Source: Pantoea vagans
Lineage (GTDB): Bacteria; Pseudomonadota; Gammaproteobacteria; Enterobacterales; Enterobacteriaceae
Assembly (NCBI RefSeq): GCF_001506165.1
Contig: NZ_CP011427.1
Coordinates: forward strand, 3,162,001-3,226,000
Reading direction: 5' to 3'
DNA length: 64,000 nt
A program made the position numbers and the translations under genes. The notes under the pieces are model-generated. The model was not told where the DNA came from. It worked only from the letters and a program-made list of their open reading frames with translations, and did no database searches. This document shows, piece after piece, positions 1-11,966 of this stretch (positions are counted from its first letter, which is position 1; each line of letters begins with the position of its first letter).

Positions 1-1861
<1,861 letters not shown>

Positions 1862-1991
1862 TCACAACCCACAGGCGTTTTACAACGCATGCAAGCTGCA
1901 AGCATTTGAGAGACTCGAACATGTCATCATTCATTTCTTATTACGGAGAAATGAACCGACACGTCGTTTCAATTTTCAGCTTGTTCCGGAT

Positions 1992-2003
1992 TGTTAAAGA
2001 GCA
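1992..2003 (-). promoter_or_regulatory. boxA antitermination site in the 16S-23S spacer
   Basis: On the minus strand this reads TGCTCTTTAACA, identical to the enterobacterial rRNA boxA core. It lies about 130 nt upstream of the 23S 5' end, where a spacer copy of the antitermination signal (bound by NusB/S10) is expected. The same motif is found in the 16S leader at 3934-3944. Confidence 0.75.
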
Positions 2004-2076
2004 ATATCTCAAACTCGACGTTACCGTCAGTTTTGAGATATTTCGTGGAGACACCTTTCACCTGTCACCAAGCAAG

Positions 2077-2151
2077 TGGCGTCCCCTAGGGGATTCGAAC
2101 CCCTGTTGCCGCCGTGAAAGGGCGGAGTCCTAACCGCTAGACGAAGGGGAC
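2077..2151 (-). tRNA. gltT-like: tRNA-Glu (anticodon TTC) in the rRNA spacer
   Basis: A 75-nt gene reading GTCCCCTTCGTCTAG at its 5' end (2151) and ending in an encoded CCA at 2077. The seven-base anticodon loop CTTTCAC contains TTC, and the T-arm motif GGTTCGAATCC is intact. It is the only tRNA in the 16S-23S spacer. In E. coli the rRNA operon next to gmhB (rrnH) carries tRNA-Ile and tRNA-Ala instead, while tRNA-Glu is found in rrnB, C, E and G. Confidence 0.97.
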
Positions 2152-2240
2152 ACATACATGTCACGACTTCGCAGCCGTCTTGCTCATTACTTTTCTATCA
2201 GACAATCTGTGTGAGCACTGCGCGGGAAGGTATCTTCAGG

Positions 2241-3780
<1,540 letters not shown>

Positions 3781-3933
3781 AAAGCTTGATTTGCTGCAAC
3801 AAGTGCAGCGATGCTCATCTGTAAAACGTCATAATGAATTTCATTATGTGTTCACTCGTGAGACTTGATATTTTTTACGTCCGGAGACGTTGATATCAAT
3901 CCTGCGAGTGCCCACACAGATTGTCTGATAAAT

Positions 3934-3944
3934 TGTTAAAGAGC
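3934..3944 (-). promoter_or_regulatory. boxA antitermination site in the 16S leader
   Basis: The minus strand reads GCTCTTTAACA followed by ATTTATCAGACAATCTGTGT, the standard enterobacterial rrn leader arrangement. It lies about 155 nt upstream of the 16S 5' end and downstream of P2, as expected for assembly of the rRNA antitermination complex. Confidence 0.8.
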
Positions 3945-3984
3945 GGTGCAATCAGCGCCTTAAGCTGCTGTTGCGAGGTGGCGT

Positions 3985-4012
3985 ATATTACGCTTTCCTC
4001 CTTCAGAGTCAA
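3985..4012 (-). promoter_or_regulatory. rRNA promoter P2
   Basis: Minus strand -35 TTGACT (4012-4007), 16-bp spacer, -10 TAATAT (3990-3985), followed by a GC-rich discriminator. It strongly resembles rrn P2 of E. coli and lies about 120 bp downstream of P1. Confidence 0.85.
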
Positions 4013-4106
4013 ACACTTTTTTCAGCGTTTTTCATCTGGCGGGGTGAATCACTTCACTCCCTGCTGAGCCGTCTGCGTTGCCGCTTTGCCGTCTCAGTGG
4101 TGGCGC

Positions 4107-4134
4107 ATTATAGGCAGACTCTGAGGAAGCGCAA
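4107..4134 (-). promoter_or_regulatory. rRNA promoter P1 with upstream AT-rich (UP-like) sequence
   Basis: Minus strand -35 TTGCGC (4134-4129), 16-bp spacer, consensus -10 TATAAT (4112-4107), then the GCGCCACC discriminator typical of growth-rate- and ppGpp-controlled rRNA promoters. An A/T-rich block at about 4135-4165 sits where an UP element is expected. The promoter begins within about 60 bp of the 3' end of gmhB. Confidence 0.88.
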
Positions 4135-4176
4135 GCGTAAATTTCAACTTTTTTACTGTTCGATTAAGTTTTGTGC

Positions 4177-4200
4177 AAAAGGCCCGTTTTTAGGCCTTTT
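4177..4200 (-). terminator. hairpin overlapping the gmhB stop codon
   Basis: Perfect 8-bp inverted repeat AAAAGGCC ... GGCCTTTT (4177-4184 and 4193-4200). Its loop contains the gmhB stop codon at 4190-4192. The A/T-rich stem ends could give a U-rich 3' side in either direction. It probably insulates gmhB from the rRNA promoter P1 just beyond it; there is no long separate U tract, so the assignment is moderate. Confidence 0.55.
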
Positions 4201-4750
4201 TCAGTCGTCCAGGTAACTCTGCCAGACTATTAAGCACCCAATCGGCCGCAGCCTCACCTTCGGCAGTTACCGGTTTTCCGCTGCGCACCAGCACTTTTGT
4301 ACCCACACCCGCCGCCTGCGCAGCCTGCATATCTTCTATTTTGTCACCTACCATATAAGAAGCAGCCATATCGATGTTCAGATGCTTCTGTGCAGACAGC
4401 AGCATGCCGGGTTGCGGCTTACGACAATCACACGCCTGGCGATACTCTTCTACTTTTGCATCGGGGAGATGCGGACAGAAATAGATACCGTCGAGATCGA
4501 CATCGCGATCCGCCAGCGACCAATCCATCCATTCGGTGAGCTGCATAAACTGGTCTTCAGTAAACATGCCGCGCGCAATACCAGATTGGTTGGTCACCAG
4601 CACCAATGCGTAACCCATCTTTTTAAGCGCCTGTAACGCTTCAATGGTGCCATCAATAAATTCAAAATTATCGATTTCATGGACATAGCCGTGATCGACA
4701 TTCAGGGTGCCATCACGATCAAGGAAAATAGCCGGGACTTTGTTCGTCAC
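4190..4750 (-). CDS. gmhB: D-glycero-beta-D-manno-heptose 1,7-bisphosphate 7-phosphatase
   Basis: Cytoplasmic HAD-superfamily phosphatase that removes the C7 phosphate of heptose bisphosphate during synthesis of ADP-heptose for the LPS inner core. The protein has 186 residues (E. coli 191). The HAD motif DRDGT places the nucleophile at D11 and the acid/base at D13. C92, H94, C107 and C109 form the structural zinc site typical of GmhB. The second HAD motif VTNQSG lies at about residue 52. It is divergent from metN and lies upstream of the rRNA operon on the same strand, as in E. coli. The C-terminus is a few residues shorter than in E. coli and runs into a hairpin. Confidence 0.96.
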   Translation of the reverse strand: MTNKVPAIFLDRDGTLNVDHGYVHEIDNFEFIDGTIEALQALKKMGYALVLVTNQSGIARGMFTEDQFMQLTEWMDWSLADRDVDLDGIYFCPHLPDAKVEEYRQACDCRKPQPGMLLSAQKHLNIDMAASYMVGDKIEDMQAAQAAGVGTKVLVRSGKPVTAEGEAAADWVLNSLAELPGRLKKA

Positions 4751-4839
4751 GTAGAAACTCCTGCTGCAAATAGTGCCGCTCAGTATCGCATGATTGCGTA
4801 TAGCGAGAGAATGGCAGATTGAATGACTTCGATTGATTT

Positions 4840-4863
4840 AGCCGTCTGGATGCCTTAACATCC
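4840..4863 (+). promoter_or_regulatory. MetJ operator (tandem met boxes) upstream of metN
   Basis: Three adjacent 8-bp units, AGCCGTCT, GGATGCCT and TAACATCC, match the met-box consensus AGACGTCT at 7, 5 and 4 positions. They lie 76-99 bp before the metN start. MetJ with S-adenosylmethionine binds such arrays cooperatively and represses methionine uptake genes, so metNIQ is probably methionine-repressed. Confidence 0.72.
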
Positions 4864-4938
4864 ATCCAAATTTCACGCTGCACAACAGCATGAAACCCGA
4901 TACACCACGGACAACGCAACACGATAACTATTAAACTA

Positions 4939-5970
4939 ATGATTAAACTCGAAAATATTACCAAAGTGTTCCAGCAAGGTTCACGCACTATTCAGGCGCT
5001 GTCAAACGTCAGCCTGCATGTGCCTGCTGGGCAGATTTATGGCGTCATCGGTTCTTCCGGTGCCGGTAAAAGCACGCTCATTCGCTGCGTTAACTTATTA
5101 GAACGTCCAACTTCTGGCCGCGTATTGGTTGATGGCCAAGAGTTAACCGCCCTCTCCTCCGGGCAACTCACGCTGGCTCGCCGCCAAATTGGCATGATCT
5201 TCCAGCATTTTAATCTCATGAACTCACGTACTGTATCTGGCAACGTCGCACTCCCGCTTGAGTTGGGCAATCTGTCACGTGACCAGATTAAAAAACGTGT
5301 GACTGAGCTGTTAGAGTTAGTTGGACTGGCGGATAAACACGACAGCTGGCCAGCCAATCTCTCTGGCGGTCAAAAGCAGCGTGTCGCCATTGCGCGTGCA
5401 CTGGCAAGTAACCCGAAAGTTCTGCTGTGTGACGAAGCCACCAGTGCACTGGACCCGGCCACCACGCGTTCAATCCTCGAACTGCTGAAAGACATCAACC
5501 GCCGTCTTGGTATTACCATTCTGTTGATCACGCACGAAATGGACGTGGTAAAACGCATCTGCGATCAGGTTGCGGTAATCAGTAATGGTGAGTTGATTGA
5601 GAAAGACAGCGTCAGCGAAGTGTTCTCGCACCCTAAAACTCCGCTGGCTCAGCAATTCATTCAGTCCACGCTCCATCTGGATATCCCGGACGATTATCAG
5701 CAGCGTATGACACCACAAGCCACCGCCGAGAGTGTGCCTCTGCTGCGCCTGGAATTCACCGGCAAATCGGTAGATGCGCCGCTGCTTTCTGAAGCCGCTC
5801 GCCGTTTTAATGTGAATAACAACATCATCAGTGCCCAAATGGATTACGCCGGTGGCGTGAAGTTCGGCATCATGCTGGCCGAAATGGATGGCAGTGAAAC
5901 AGATACACAGGCAGCGATCGCCTGGCTGCAAGAAAATCATGTGAAAGTAGAGGTACTGGGTTATGTCTGA
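4939..5970 (+). CDS. metN: Methionine ABC importer ATP-binding subunit MetN
   Basis: ATPase of the MetNIQ importer for L- and D-methionine, acting at the cytoplasmic face of the inner membrane. It has 343 residues, exactly the E. coli length. Walker A is G38-T46 (GSSGAGKST), the ABC signature LSGGQ is at 141-145, and Walker B VLLCDE is at 161-166 with catalytic E166. The C-terminal part from about residue 265 is the ACT-like C2 domain through which methionine inhibits transport. It overlaps metI by 8 bp and follows MetJ boxes, so it is the first gene of metNIQ. Confidence 0.97.
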   Translation: MIKLENITKVFQQGSRTIQALSNVSLHVPAGQIYGVIGSSGAGKSTLIRCVNLLERPTSGRVLVDGQELTALSSGQLTLARRQIGMIFQHFNLMNSRTVSGNVALPLELGNLSRDQIKKRVTELLELVGLADKHDSWPANLSGGQKQRVAIARALASNPKVLLCDEATSALDPATTRSILELLKDINRRLGITILLITHEMDVVKRICDQVAVISNGELIEKDSVSEVFSHPKTPLAQQFIQSTLHLDIPDDYQQRMTPQATAESVPLLRLEFTGKSVDAPLLSEAARRFNVNNNIISAQMDYAGGVKFGIMLAEMDGSETDTQAAIAWLQENHVKVEVLGYV

Positions 5971-6616
5971 AGCGATGATGTGGTTACTGACGCGTGGCGT
6001 CTGGGAAACGCTGATGATGACCTTTGTCTCCGGTTTCTTTGGTTTTGTTCTTGGCCTGCCAGTAGGCGTGTTGCTGTACGTTACGCGCCCAGGACAGATT
6101 CTGGCGAATGGTGCGCTTTATCGCGTGTTGTCTGCGCTGGTGAATATCTTCCGCTCAATTCCCTTCATTATTCTGCTGGTATGGATGATTCCGTTCACGC
6201 GCGCCATTGTGGGCACCTCGATTGGTCTACAGGCCGCCATTGTGCCACTGACGGTCGGCGCGGCTCCCTTTATTGCACGTATGGTTGAGAACGCCTTGCT
6301 GGAGCTGCCTACCGGTTTGATTGAAGCCTCACGCGCCATGGGCGCCACCCCGCTGCAAATCGTGCGTAAGGTGTTGCTGCCGGAAGCCCTGCCGGGTCTG
6401 GTGAATGCCGCTACAATTACCCTGATTACGCTGGTCGGCTATTCCGCCATGGGCGGTGCCGTGGGTGCTGGCGGTCTGGGTCAGATTGGTTATCAGTACG
6501 GTTACATTGGCTATAACGCCACCGTGATGAATACCGTACTGATTTTACTGGTTGTTCTGGTGTACTTAATTCAGTTCTGTGGCGACCGCATTGTACGTGC
6601 TGTGTCCCATAAATAA
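5963..6616 (+). CDS. metI: Methionine ABC importer permease MetI
   Basis: Inner-membrane permease of the MetNIQ methionine importer, 217 residues as in E. coli. It is hydrophobic with about five membrane segments. The cytoplasmic EAA loop that docks to MetN begins at residue 121 ([10 protein letters not shown]). Its start overlaps the end of metN by 8 bp, implying translational coupling, and metQ follows after 37 bp. Confidence 0.97.
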   Translation: MSEAMMWLLTRGVWETLMMTFVSGFFGFVLGLPVGVLLYVTRPGQILANGALYRVLSALVNIFRSIPFIILLVWMIPFTRAIVGTSIGLQAAIVPLTVGAAPFIARMVENALLELPTGLIEASRAMGATPLQIVRKVLLPEALPGLVNAATITLITLVGYSAMGGAVGAGGLGQIGYQYGYIGYNATVMNTVLILLVVLVYLIQFCGDRIVRAVSHK

Positions 6617-6653
6617 GCAAACAACATCAATAGTCCTCTATTAAGGAAAGGAT

Positions 6654-7469
6654 ATGTCTTTCACATTTAAAAAGATTGCCGCTGTGGGTGCTCTGATTGG
6701 CGCAATTGCGCTGGCAGGATGCGATCAGAAAGCTAAAGATCCAAACCACATCAAAGTGGGTGTGATTGTCGGTGCTGAGCAGCAGGTTGCAGAAACCGCT
6801 GTTAAAGTTGCCAAAGAGAAATATGGCCTGGATGTCGAACTCGTGACGTTCAACGACTATGTGCTGCCAAACGAAGCACTGAGCAAAGGCGATATTGATG
6901 TTAATGCCTTCCAGCACAAACCGTACCTGGACCAGCAGATCAAAGATCGTGGTTATAAGCTGGTTCCAGTCGGCAACACCTTTGTTTACCCGATTGCTGG
7001 CTACTCGAAAAAAATCAAATCTCTGGATGAACTGCAAAACGGTGCGCAGATTGCTATCCCTAACGATCCAACCAACCTTGGTCGTTCTCTGCTGCTGCTG
7101 CAGAAAGTGGGCCTGATCAAACTGAAGGATGGCGTTGGCCTGCTGCCAACCTCACTGGATATCGTTGAGAACCCGAAAAACCTGAAGATTGTTGAGCTGG
7201 AAGCGCCGCAGCTGCCACGTTCACTGGACGACCAACAAATCGCCCTGGCCGTGATCAATACCACCTACGCTAGCCAGATTGGCCTGACGCCAGCGAAAGA
7301 TGGCATCTTTGTGGAAGATAAAGATTCTCCATACGTCAACCTGATCGTCAGCCGTGAAGATAATAAAGATGCGGAGAACGTGAAGAAATTTGTTCAGGCT
7401 TATCAGTCTGATGAAGTTTCAGAAGCCGCGAATAAAATCTTCAACGGCGGTGCAGTGAAAGGCTGGTAA
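6654..7469 (+). CDS. metQ: Methionine-binding lipoprotein MetQ
   Basis: Periplasmic methionine-binding lipoprotein of the MetNIQ importer, 271 residues as in E. coli. The signal peptide ends with the lipobox LAGC, giving the lipidated Cys23. The next residue is Asp24, the classical signal for retention in the inner membrane. The rest is the NlpA-family binding fold. An AAGGA ribosome-binding site lies just before the ATG. It is the last gene of metNIQ and is followed by a strong terminator. Confidence 0.97.
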   Translation: MSFTFKKIAAVGALIGAIALAGCDQKAKDPNHIKVGVIVGAEQQVAETAVKVAKEKYGLDVELVTFNDYVLPNEALSKGDIDVNAFQHKPYLDQQIKDRGYKLVPVGNTFVYPIAGYSKKIKSLDELQNGAQIAIPNDPTNLGRSLLLLQKVGLIKLKDGVGLLPTSLDIVENPKNLKIVELEAPQLPRSLDDQQIALAVINTTYASQIGLTPAKDGIFVEDKDSPYVNLIVSREDNKDAENVKKFVQAYQSDEVSEAANKIFNGGAVKGW

Positions 7470-7490
7470 TTTTCTCCTTTCATGCCATGC

Positions 7491-7518
7491 AGGGCGGCTT
7501 CGGCCGCCCTTTCTTTTT
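7491..7518 (+). terminator. Rho-independent terminator of metNIQ
   Basis: Perfect 8-bp GC stem AGGGCGGC / GCCGCCCT with a TTCG tetraloop (7491-7510), followed by TTTCTTTTT. It lies 22 bp after the metQ stop codon. Confidence 0.93.
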
Positions 7519-7584
7519 GCTGACTTGTTATTTAATCCGGTCCTTGATTCAATAACGCCACTTTTTATTTATGAGGATGTTGAT

Positions 7585-7986
7585 ATGCGTTTTTTACCGC
7601 TCTGCTTGTTGGCATTAATGCTAACAGGGTGTGTACGTGAATATCACCCGATAAGCAGCGCCCCAGTTCGTCCACAGGCGTCATCCAGCGAACCTGAACG
7701 CAAACCCACTCCACGCCCTGCGCCGGTGAAAATTTATACCGACGCTACCGATCTGGTCAGCAACCCGTTCCGCGATCTGGGTGAAGTTTCCGCTGATGAT
7801 TGCCAGAGCAGCAGCCAGGATTCGCCACCCAACATCAACACCGCGCGCAAGCGTCTGCAGATCAAAGCGGCGAACATGAAAGCCAATGCGGTATTGCTGC
7901 ACAAGTGCGAAATCGTCACCAGCACGCCGGGCTGCTATCGCCAGGCGATTTGCCAAGGCTCTGCACTGAAAGTTTCCAATCAATGA
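7585..7986 (+). CDS. rcsF: Rcs stress-sensor outer-membrane lipoprotein RcsF
   Basis: Outer-membrane lipoprotein that senses envelope and peptidoglycan damage and signals through IgaA to the Rcs phosphorelay. The ATG at 7585 gives 133 residues (E. coli 134) and has GAGG upstream; a longer frame from 7525 lacks a signal peptide at its start. Lipobox LTGC gives Cys16. Residues 30-48 are a Pro/Ser-rich linker. C73, C108, C117 and C123 correspond to the two disulfides of RcsF. BamA, which threads RcsF through outer-membrane proteins in E. coli, is also encoded in this window. The stop overlaps the trmO start (ATGA). Confidence 0.94.
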   Translation: MRFLPLCLLALMLTGCVREYHPISSAPVRPQASSSEPERKPTPRPAPVKIYTDATDLVSNPFRDLGEVSADDCQSSSQDSPPNINTARKRLQIKAANMKANAVLLHKCEIVTSTPGCYRQAICQGSALKVSNQ

Positions 7987-8687
7987 GTGATTTTGCCTTT
8001 GCGCAAATCGGCGTTATTCGTTCGCCGTGGAAAGAGAAATTTGCCGTGCCACGCCAGCCCGGCTTAGTGCAGGATGGTAGCGGCGAATTGCACTTGCTGC
8101 CGCCCTATAATCAGCCGGAGGCGGTGCGCGGGCTTGAAGACTTTAGTCACCTCTGGGTGCTGTTTGTCTTCCACCAAACCATGGAAGGTGGCTGGCGTCC
8201 AACCGTGCGCCCACCTCGCTTAGGCGGCAACGCCCGCATGGGAGTATTTGCCACGCGCTCAACGTTTCGCCCCAATCCCATCGGCATGTCGCTGGTCGAG
8301 TTAAAAGGCATCCGGTGTGAAAAGCAGCAGGTGATTTTGCAGCTTGGCAGTCTGGACTTAGTTGATGGCACACCCGTAGTGGATATCAAACCCTACTTGC
8401 CATTTGCTGAAGCCCTTCCCGATGCACGCGCAGGATTTGCCCAAAGCGCTCCGGATGCGAACATGCCGGTGCGCTTCTCCGCGTTAGCGCAAAGCCAAAT
8501 CCAGCAGCAGAAAAAGCACCCACAGCTGGCGCGATTTATTGCTGAAGTATTGGCGCAAGATCCCCGCCCTGCCTATCGAAAAGGTGAAGCGGAAGATCGT
8601 GAGTATGCCGCCTGGCTACTCGACTTTAATGTGCGTTGGCGTATTGATGAGGCCGGCACCGAAGTGATCGCCCTCGATCCGCGCTAA
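7983..8687 (+). CDS. trmO: tRNA N6-methyltransferase TrmO (TsaA/YaeB)
   Basis: SAM-dependent enzyme that methylates N6 of threonylcarbamoyladenosine at position 37 of certain tRNAs (m6t6A). The ATG at 7983 overlaps the rcsF stop by 4 bp and gives 234 residues, close to the E. coli protein. The family signature FATRSTFRPNPIG is present near residue 95, followed by a conserved VDGTPVVDIKPYLP segment. A frame extending upstream to 7800 only overlaps rcsF and was rejected as the start. It is probably cotranscribed with rcsF. Confidence 0.94.
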   Translation: MSDFAFAQIGVIRSPWKEKFAVPRQPGLVQDGSGELHLLPPYNQPEAVRGLEDFSHLWVLFVFHQTMEGGWRPTVRPPRLGGNARMGVFATRSTFRPNPIGMSLVELKGIRCEKQQVILQLGSLDLVDGTPVVDIKPYLPFAEALPDARAGFAQSAPDANMPVRFSALAQSQIQQQKKHPQLARFIAEVLAQDPRPAYRKGEAEDREYAAWLLDFNVRWRIDEAGTEVIALDPR

Positions 8688-8696
8688 AACAAGCTT

Positions 8697-8723
8697 TTGA
8701 GTGATTGGTCTCGCTGGTACACT
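8697..8723 (+). promoter_or_regulatory. Probable proS promoter with extended -10
   Basis: TTGAGT (8697-8702), 15-bp spacer and TACACT (8718-8723). A TG one base upstream of the -10 makes an extended -10 element that can compensate for the short spacer. It is 55 bp upstream of the proS ATG. Assigned by inspection only. Confidence 0.5.
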
Positions 8724-8777
8724 AGCCGCCAGAAAAATTTTTGTCAGTGTCCTTCCGTACAACTGGAATCGTAATCA

Positions 8778-10496
8778 ATGCGTACTACTCAATATCTGCT
8801 CTCTACTCAGAAAGAGACGCCTTCCGATGCGGAAGTGATCAGCCACCAGCTGATGCTGCGCGCCGGGATGATCCGTAAACTCGCTTCTGGCCTTTACACC
8901 TGGTTGCCGACCGGTGTCCGCGTCTTGCGAAAAGTTGAAAACATCGTACGCGAAGAGATGAACAATGCGGGCGCGATTGAGATCTCGATGCCGGTGGTTC
9001 AGCCTGCCGATTTGTGGGAAGAGAGCGGTCGTTGGGAGCAGTACGGCCCGGAACTGCTGCGCATTAAAGATCGCCACGACCGTCCATTCGTATTGGGTCC
9101 AACCCATGAAGAAGTAGTGACCGATCTGATCCGCAACGAGCTGAGCTCCTACAAACAGCTGCCGCTGAACCTGTATCAGATCCAGACCAAATTCCGTGAT
9201 GAAGTTCGCCCGCGCTTTGGTGTGATGCGCTCGCGCGAGTTCATCATGAAAGATGCGTATTCGTTCCATACCTCGCAGGAATCGCTGCAGGAAACCTATG
9301 ACGCGATGTACCGCGCATACAGCCAGAGCTTCAGCCGTATGGGTCTGGATTTCCGTGCGGTTCAGGCTGACACCGGCTCCATTGGCGGTAGCGGCTCTCA
9401 CGAATTCCAGGTTCTGGCACAGAGCGGTGAAGATGATGTGATCTTCTCGAGCGAGTCCGATTATGCTGCCAACATTGAAAAAGCAGAAGCGGTTGCGCCA
9501 GCAGGCGATCGTCCAGCTGCTACGCAGGAACTGACGCAGTTCGCGACGCCAAATGCCAAGACCATTGCAGAGCTGGTTGAGCAGCATCAGATCCCGGTTG
9601 AAAAAACCGTGAAGACGCTGATTGTCAAAGCAACTGAAGAGAGTGGCCATTCGCTGGTTGCGCTGTTGGTGCGCGGCGATCATGAACTTAATGAGATCAA
9701 AGCAGAACATCTGGATATCGTTGCCTCTCCACTTGAAATGGGCAGCGAAGAAGCCATTCGTGCCGCAATCGGTGCCGGTTTCGGTTCTCTCGGCCCTGTT
9801 GGCCTGAACATGCCCGTGATTGCTGACCGCACCGTGGCCAAAATGAGCGACTTCTCAGCGGGCGCTAACATTGATGGTCAGCACTTTGCCGGCATCAACT
9901 GGGTCCGTGATTTACCAGAAGCACGCGTGGAAGATATTCGTAACGTGGTGGAAGGCGATCCAAGCCCAGATGGCAAAGGCACGCTGCAGATCAAACGCGG
10001 TATCGAAGTTGGTCACATCTTCCAGTTGGGTACCAAGTACTCAGATGCGATGAAAGCGGCAGTACAAGGTGAAGATGGCCGTAACCAGATTATGACCATG
10101 GGTTGCTATGGTATCGGCATCACCCGTGTTGTGGCGGCAGCCATTGAGCAGAACCATGACGAGCGCGGTATCATCTGGCCAGCCGCACTGGCACCGTTCG
10201 AAGTCGCGATTCTGCCAATGAACATGCACAAATCTTTCCGCGTGAAAGAACTGGCGGAAGAGCTGTACAACGAACTGCGTGCTAAAGGCATCGATGTGAT
10301 TCTGGACGATCGCAAAGAGCGCCCTGGCGTGATGTTCGCTGATATGGAACTGATTGGCGTGCCGCACACCATCGTGATTGGCGATCGTAACCTTGATAAT
10401 CAAGAGATCGAGTACAAATCGCGTTCAGCCAGCGAGAAGCAGATGATTAAGCAACACGACATCGTCAACTTCCTGGCAACAGCCCTGAATAAGTAA
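8778..10496 (+). CDS. proS: Prolyl-tRNA synthetase
   Basis: Charges tRNA-Pro with proline in the cytoplasm. It has 572 residues, exactly the length of E. coli ProRS. Class II features are visible: motif 2 around [17 protein letters not shown] (about residues 138-154) and motif 3 near [10 protein letters not shown] (about 440). Between them an insertion of roughly 180 residues (about 224-405) is the editing domain that hydrolyses Ala-tRNA-Pro. The anticodon-binding domain follows. It lies downstream of trmO as in E. coli and ends at a strong terminator. Confidence 0.98.
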   Translation: MRTTQYLLSTQKETPSDAEVISHQLMLRAGMIRKLASGLYTWLPTGVRVLRKVENIVREEMNNAGAIEISMPVVQPADLWEESGRWEQYGPELLRIKDRHDRPFVLGPTHEEVVTDLIRNELSSYKQLPLNLYQIQTKFRDEVRPRFGVMRSREFIMKDAYSFHTSQESLQETYDAMYRAYSQSFSRMGLDFRAVQADTGSIGGSGSHEFQVLAQSGEDDVIFSSESDYAANIEKAEAVAPAGDRPAATQELTQFATPNAKTIAELVEQHQIPVEKTVKTLIVKATEESGHSLVALLVRGDHELNEIKAEHLDIVASPLEMGSEEAIRAAIGAGFGSLGPVGLNMPVIADRTVAKMSDFSAGANIDGQHFAGINWVRDLPEARVEDIRNVVEGDPSPDGKGTLQIKRGIEVGHIFQLGTKYSDAMKAAVQGEDGRNQIMTMGCYGIGITRVVAAAIEQNHDERGIIWPAALAPFEVAILPMNMHKSFRVKELAEELYNELRAKGIDVILDDRKERPGVMFADMELIGVPHTIVIGDRNLDNQEIEYKSRSASEKQMIKQHDIVNFLATALNK

Positions 10497-10503
10497 CAGT
10501 GAG

Positions 10504-10527
10504 CGCCTCCTTTGGGAGGCGTTTTTT
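10504..10527 (+). terminator. Rho-independent terminator of proS
   Basis: Stem CGCCTCC / GGAGGCG with a TTTG loop (10504-10521), followed by TTTTTT. It lies 8 bp after the proS stop and overlaps the end of convergent arfB by 2 bp. Confidence 0.92.
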
Positions 10528-10936
10528 ATTGCACCTTCCCACGCATCGCCTTCACATTACTGCGTCGTGTTTTACTCTCCAGCCTGCGCTCTTTTGATGC
10601 GCGTGTCGGACGCGTTGCCCGCCGAGCCTTTTCAACCGTAGTAAGTTCACGAATCAGATTGATTAACCGCTGCAGGGCCGCCTCGCGGTTCATTTCCTGG
10701 CTGCGGTATTCCTGTGCTTTGATAATCACCACGCCTTCTGCAGTGATCAAATGGTGGCTTGCCGCAAGGAGTCTCTCCTTGTAAAACGGCGGCAACGACG
10801 ATGCGTGAATGTCGAAACGTAGATGAATGGCGGTGGATGTTTTATTCACATGCTGGCCGCCCGCGCCCTGTGCGCGGATGGCACTGAGCTCGACTTCATT
10901 ATCGGCAAGTGAAACCGTTCGAAACAGCACGATCAT
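10526..10936 (-). CDS. arfB: Alternative ribosome-rescue factor ArfB
   Basis: Peptidyl-tRNA hydrolase that frees ribosomes stalled at the end of mRNAs without a stop codon. It has 136 residues (E. coli YaeJ/ArfB 140). The GGQ catalytic motif is at residues 26-28 within [16 protein letters not shown]. The C-terminal tail is strongly basic (about 13 Arg/Lys in the last 32 residues); this tail enters the empty mRNA channel. It is convergent with proS. In E. coli nlpE lies between proS and arfB and yaeQ follows arfB; both are missing here. Confidence 0.95.
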   Translation of the reverse strand: MIVLFRTVSLADNEVELSAIRAQGAGGQHVNKTSTAIHLRFDIHASSLPPFYKERLLAASHHLITAEGVVIIKAQEYRSQEMNREAALQRLINLIRELTTVEKARRATRPTRASKERRLESKTRRSNVKAMRGKVQ

Positions 10937-11152
10937 CTGTCACCTGCCGTTAGGTACGACGTTGTGTCGTGTAATAAGCTATTCATCAACTTAACCTTTT
11001 GTGCGCCGTCTAAATGCTTAAGACCAGCGCTATCTGTCACTTTTACACTTTTCTTTGCAAACATCCCGCGCCCCCCTGGCTGATTTCCATGAAAATCCTG
11101 TGATATAGTCGCGTATCAACCAGAGTATTTAAGCTCTGCTGAGGAGGTGTAT

Positions 11153-11353
11153 GTGCAAAAGTATTGTGAGTTAGTTCGCCAGAAGTATGCCGAAATTGGT
11201 AGTGGCGACCTGGGGTATGTGCCAGACGCGATAGGTTGCGCGCTAAACGCACTCAACGATATTGCCGCTAATTCTGCGCTAAACTCTTCTGTCAGGGAAC
11301 AAGCAGCTTACGCTGCTGCAAACTTATTGGTGAGCGACTATGTTGACGAATGA
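11153..11353 (+). CDS. yaeP: UPF0253 family small protein YaeP
   Basis: A 66-residue conserved enterobacterial protein of unknown function. The GTG at 11153 was chosen because AGGAGG (11142-11147) lies 5 bp before it and it gives the same length as E. coli YaeP. The in-frame GTG at 11147 sits inside that ribosome-binding site. The segment [13 protein letters not shown] and the end [14 protein letters not shown] match the family. It overlaps rof by 14 bp, so the two are translationally coupled. Confidence 0.88.
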   Translation: MQKYCELVRQKYAEIGSGDLGYVPDAIGCALNALNDIAANSALNSSVREQAAYAAANLLVSDYVDE

Positions 11354-11603
11354 AGCCTACAAACCCATCAACTGCGATGACTACGATAGCCTCGAACTCG
11401 CCTGCACCAAACACTGGACGCTGTCTTTGGAGTTAAAAAGCGGCGATCAGCTCAAGGCGAAAGCCGTGGACATGGTCTCACGTAAAAACGTGGAGTACCT
11501 GACAGTCGATCTTTCCGGTGAAATCCGCGAACTTCGGCTGGATCACATCGCCAGCTTTAGCCATCCCGAACTGGGCACCGTCATCGTCAGCGAAGACGAA
11601 TAG
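11340..11603 (+). CDS. rof: Rho-binding antiterminator Rof (YaeO)
   Basis: Small Sm-like-fold protein that binds the Rho hexamer and inhibits Rho-dependent termination. It has 87 residues (E. coli Rof 84). Matching segments are [23 protein letters not shown] and the C-terminal [13 protein letters not shown]. The ATG at 11340 lies inside the end of yaeP. Family members begin about two residues later, so a TTG at 11343 is also possible. A GC-rich hairpin follows. Confidence 0.92.
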   Translation: MLTNEAYKPINCDDYDSLELACTKHWTLSLELKSGDQLKAKAVDMVSRKNVEYLTVDLSGEIRELRLDHIASFSHPELGTVIVSEDE

Positions 11604-11615
11604 TCCCCTGCATCT

Positions 11616-11636
11616 GGGCGGGAGCCCTTCCCGCCC
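11616..11636 (+). terminator. Hairpin between rof and the cytochrome c gene
   Basis: Perfect 8-bp stem GGGCGGGA / TCCCGCCC with a 5-nt loop, 12 bp after the rof stop and 7 bp from the end of the convergent cytochrome gene. It is followed only by TCCTCATTT, so the U tract is poor. It may stop transcription on either strand. Confidence 0.6.
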
Positions 11637-11643
11637 TCCTCAT

Positions 11644-11955
11644 TTAAGGCTTTAACGACCCATAGTAAGCCGCCAAATCTTCCATATCCTGATCGCTCAG
11701 TCCCGCAACAAAAGCTTTCATCACTTCGGCCTGTCCGCCACTGCGCTCGCCCTTTTTATAGGCTTGCAACGAATGCAGTAGATAGGGCGCATGTTGTCCC
11801 GCGAGATTAGGATACAGTGGCACCGCACTTTTCCCTTCCGCGCCATGGCACGCCAGACAAGTGGCCGCTTTCTGCGCCCCCGCATTCACATCGCCGTCGG
11901 CAAAAACCGGCAACGCAGCAGCCAGCAACGCGGTTGCCATCCAGTATTTCATCAT
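11644..11955 (-). CDS. Small periplasmic c-type cytochrome (class I, c553-like)
   Basis: A 103-residue exported haem protein. Residues 1-19 form a signal peptide (cleavage after VFA). The haem c attachment motif CLACH is at 33-37, with H37 as the axial ligand. A Met in the C-terminal third (probably M79, in the EVMKAF segment) would be the second ligand. The end ALAAYYGSLKP-like helix (actual DLAAYYGSLKP) is typical of single-domain c553/c4 cytochromes. It lies 11 bp downstream of tilS on the same strand, so it is probably cotranscribed. E. coli has no gene here. Its redox partner cannot be told from this window. Start ATG has GGAGAG upstream. Confidence 0.85.
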   Translation of the reverse strand: MMKYWMATALLAAALPVFADGDVNAGAQKAATCLACHGAEGKSAVPLYPNLAGQHAPYLLHSLQAYKKGERSGGQAEVMKAFVAGLSDQDMEDLAAYYGSLKP

Positions 11956-11966
11956 TGCTCTCCATC

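Larger units (their letters stand above)
3781..4189 (-). other. rRNA operon leader and promoter region
   Basis: This 409-bp stretch between gmhB and the 16S gene holds no protein gene. It contains tandem rRNA promoters P1 and P2, the boxA antitermination sequence and the 16S processing stem upstream arm. A short frame (3971-4216) that reads through it covers the promoters and has no coding character. Confidence 0.9.

Noticed and set aside
8775..9710. 311-codon minus-strand open frame opposite proS
   Set aside because: It is antisense to a full-length, well-conserved proS. Its composition follows from the codon use of proS, and it has no recognisable domain or ribosome-binding site.
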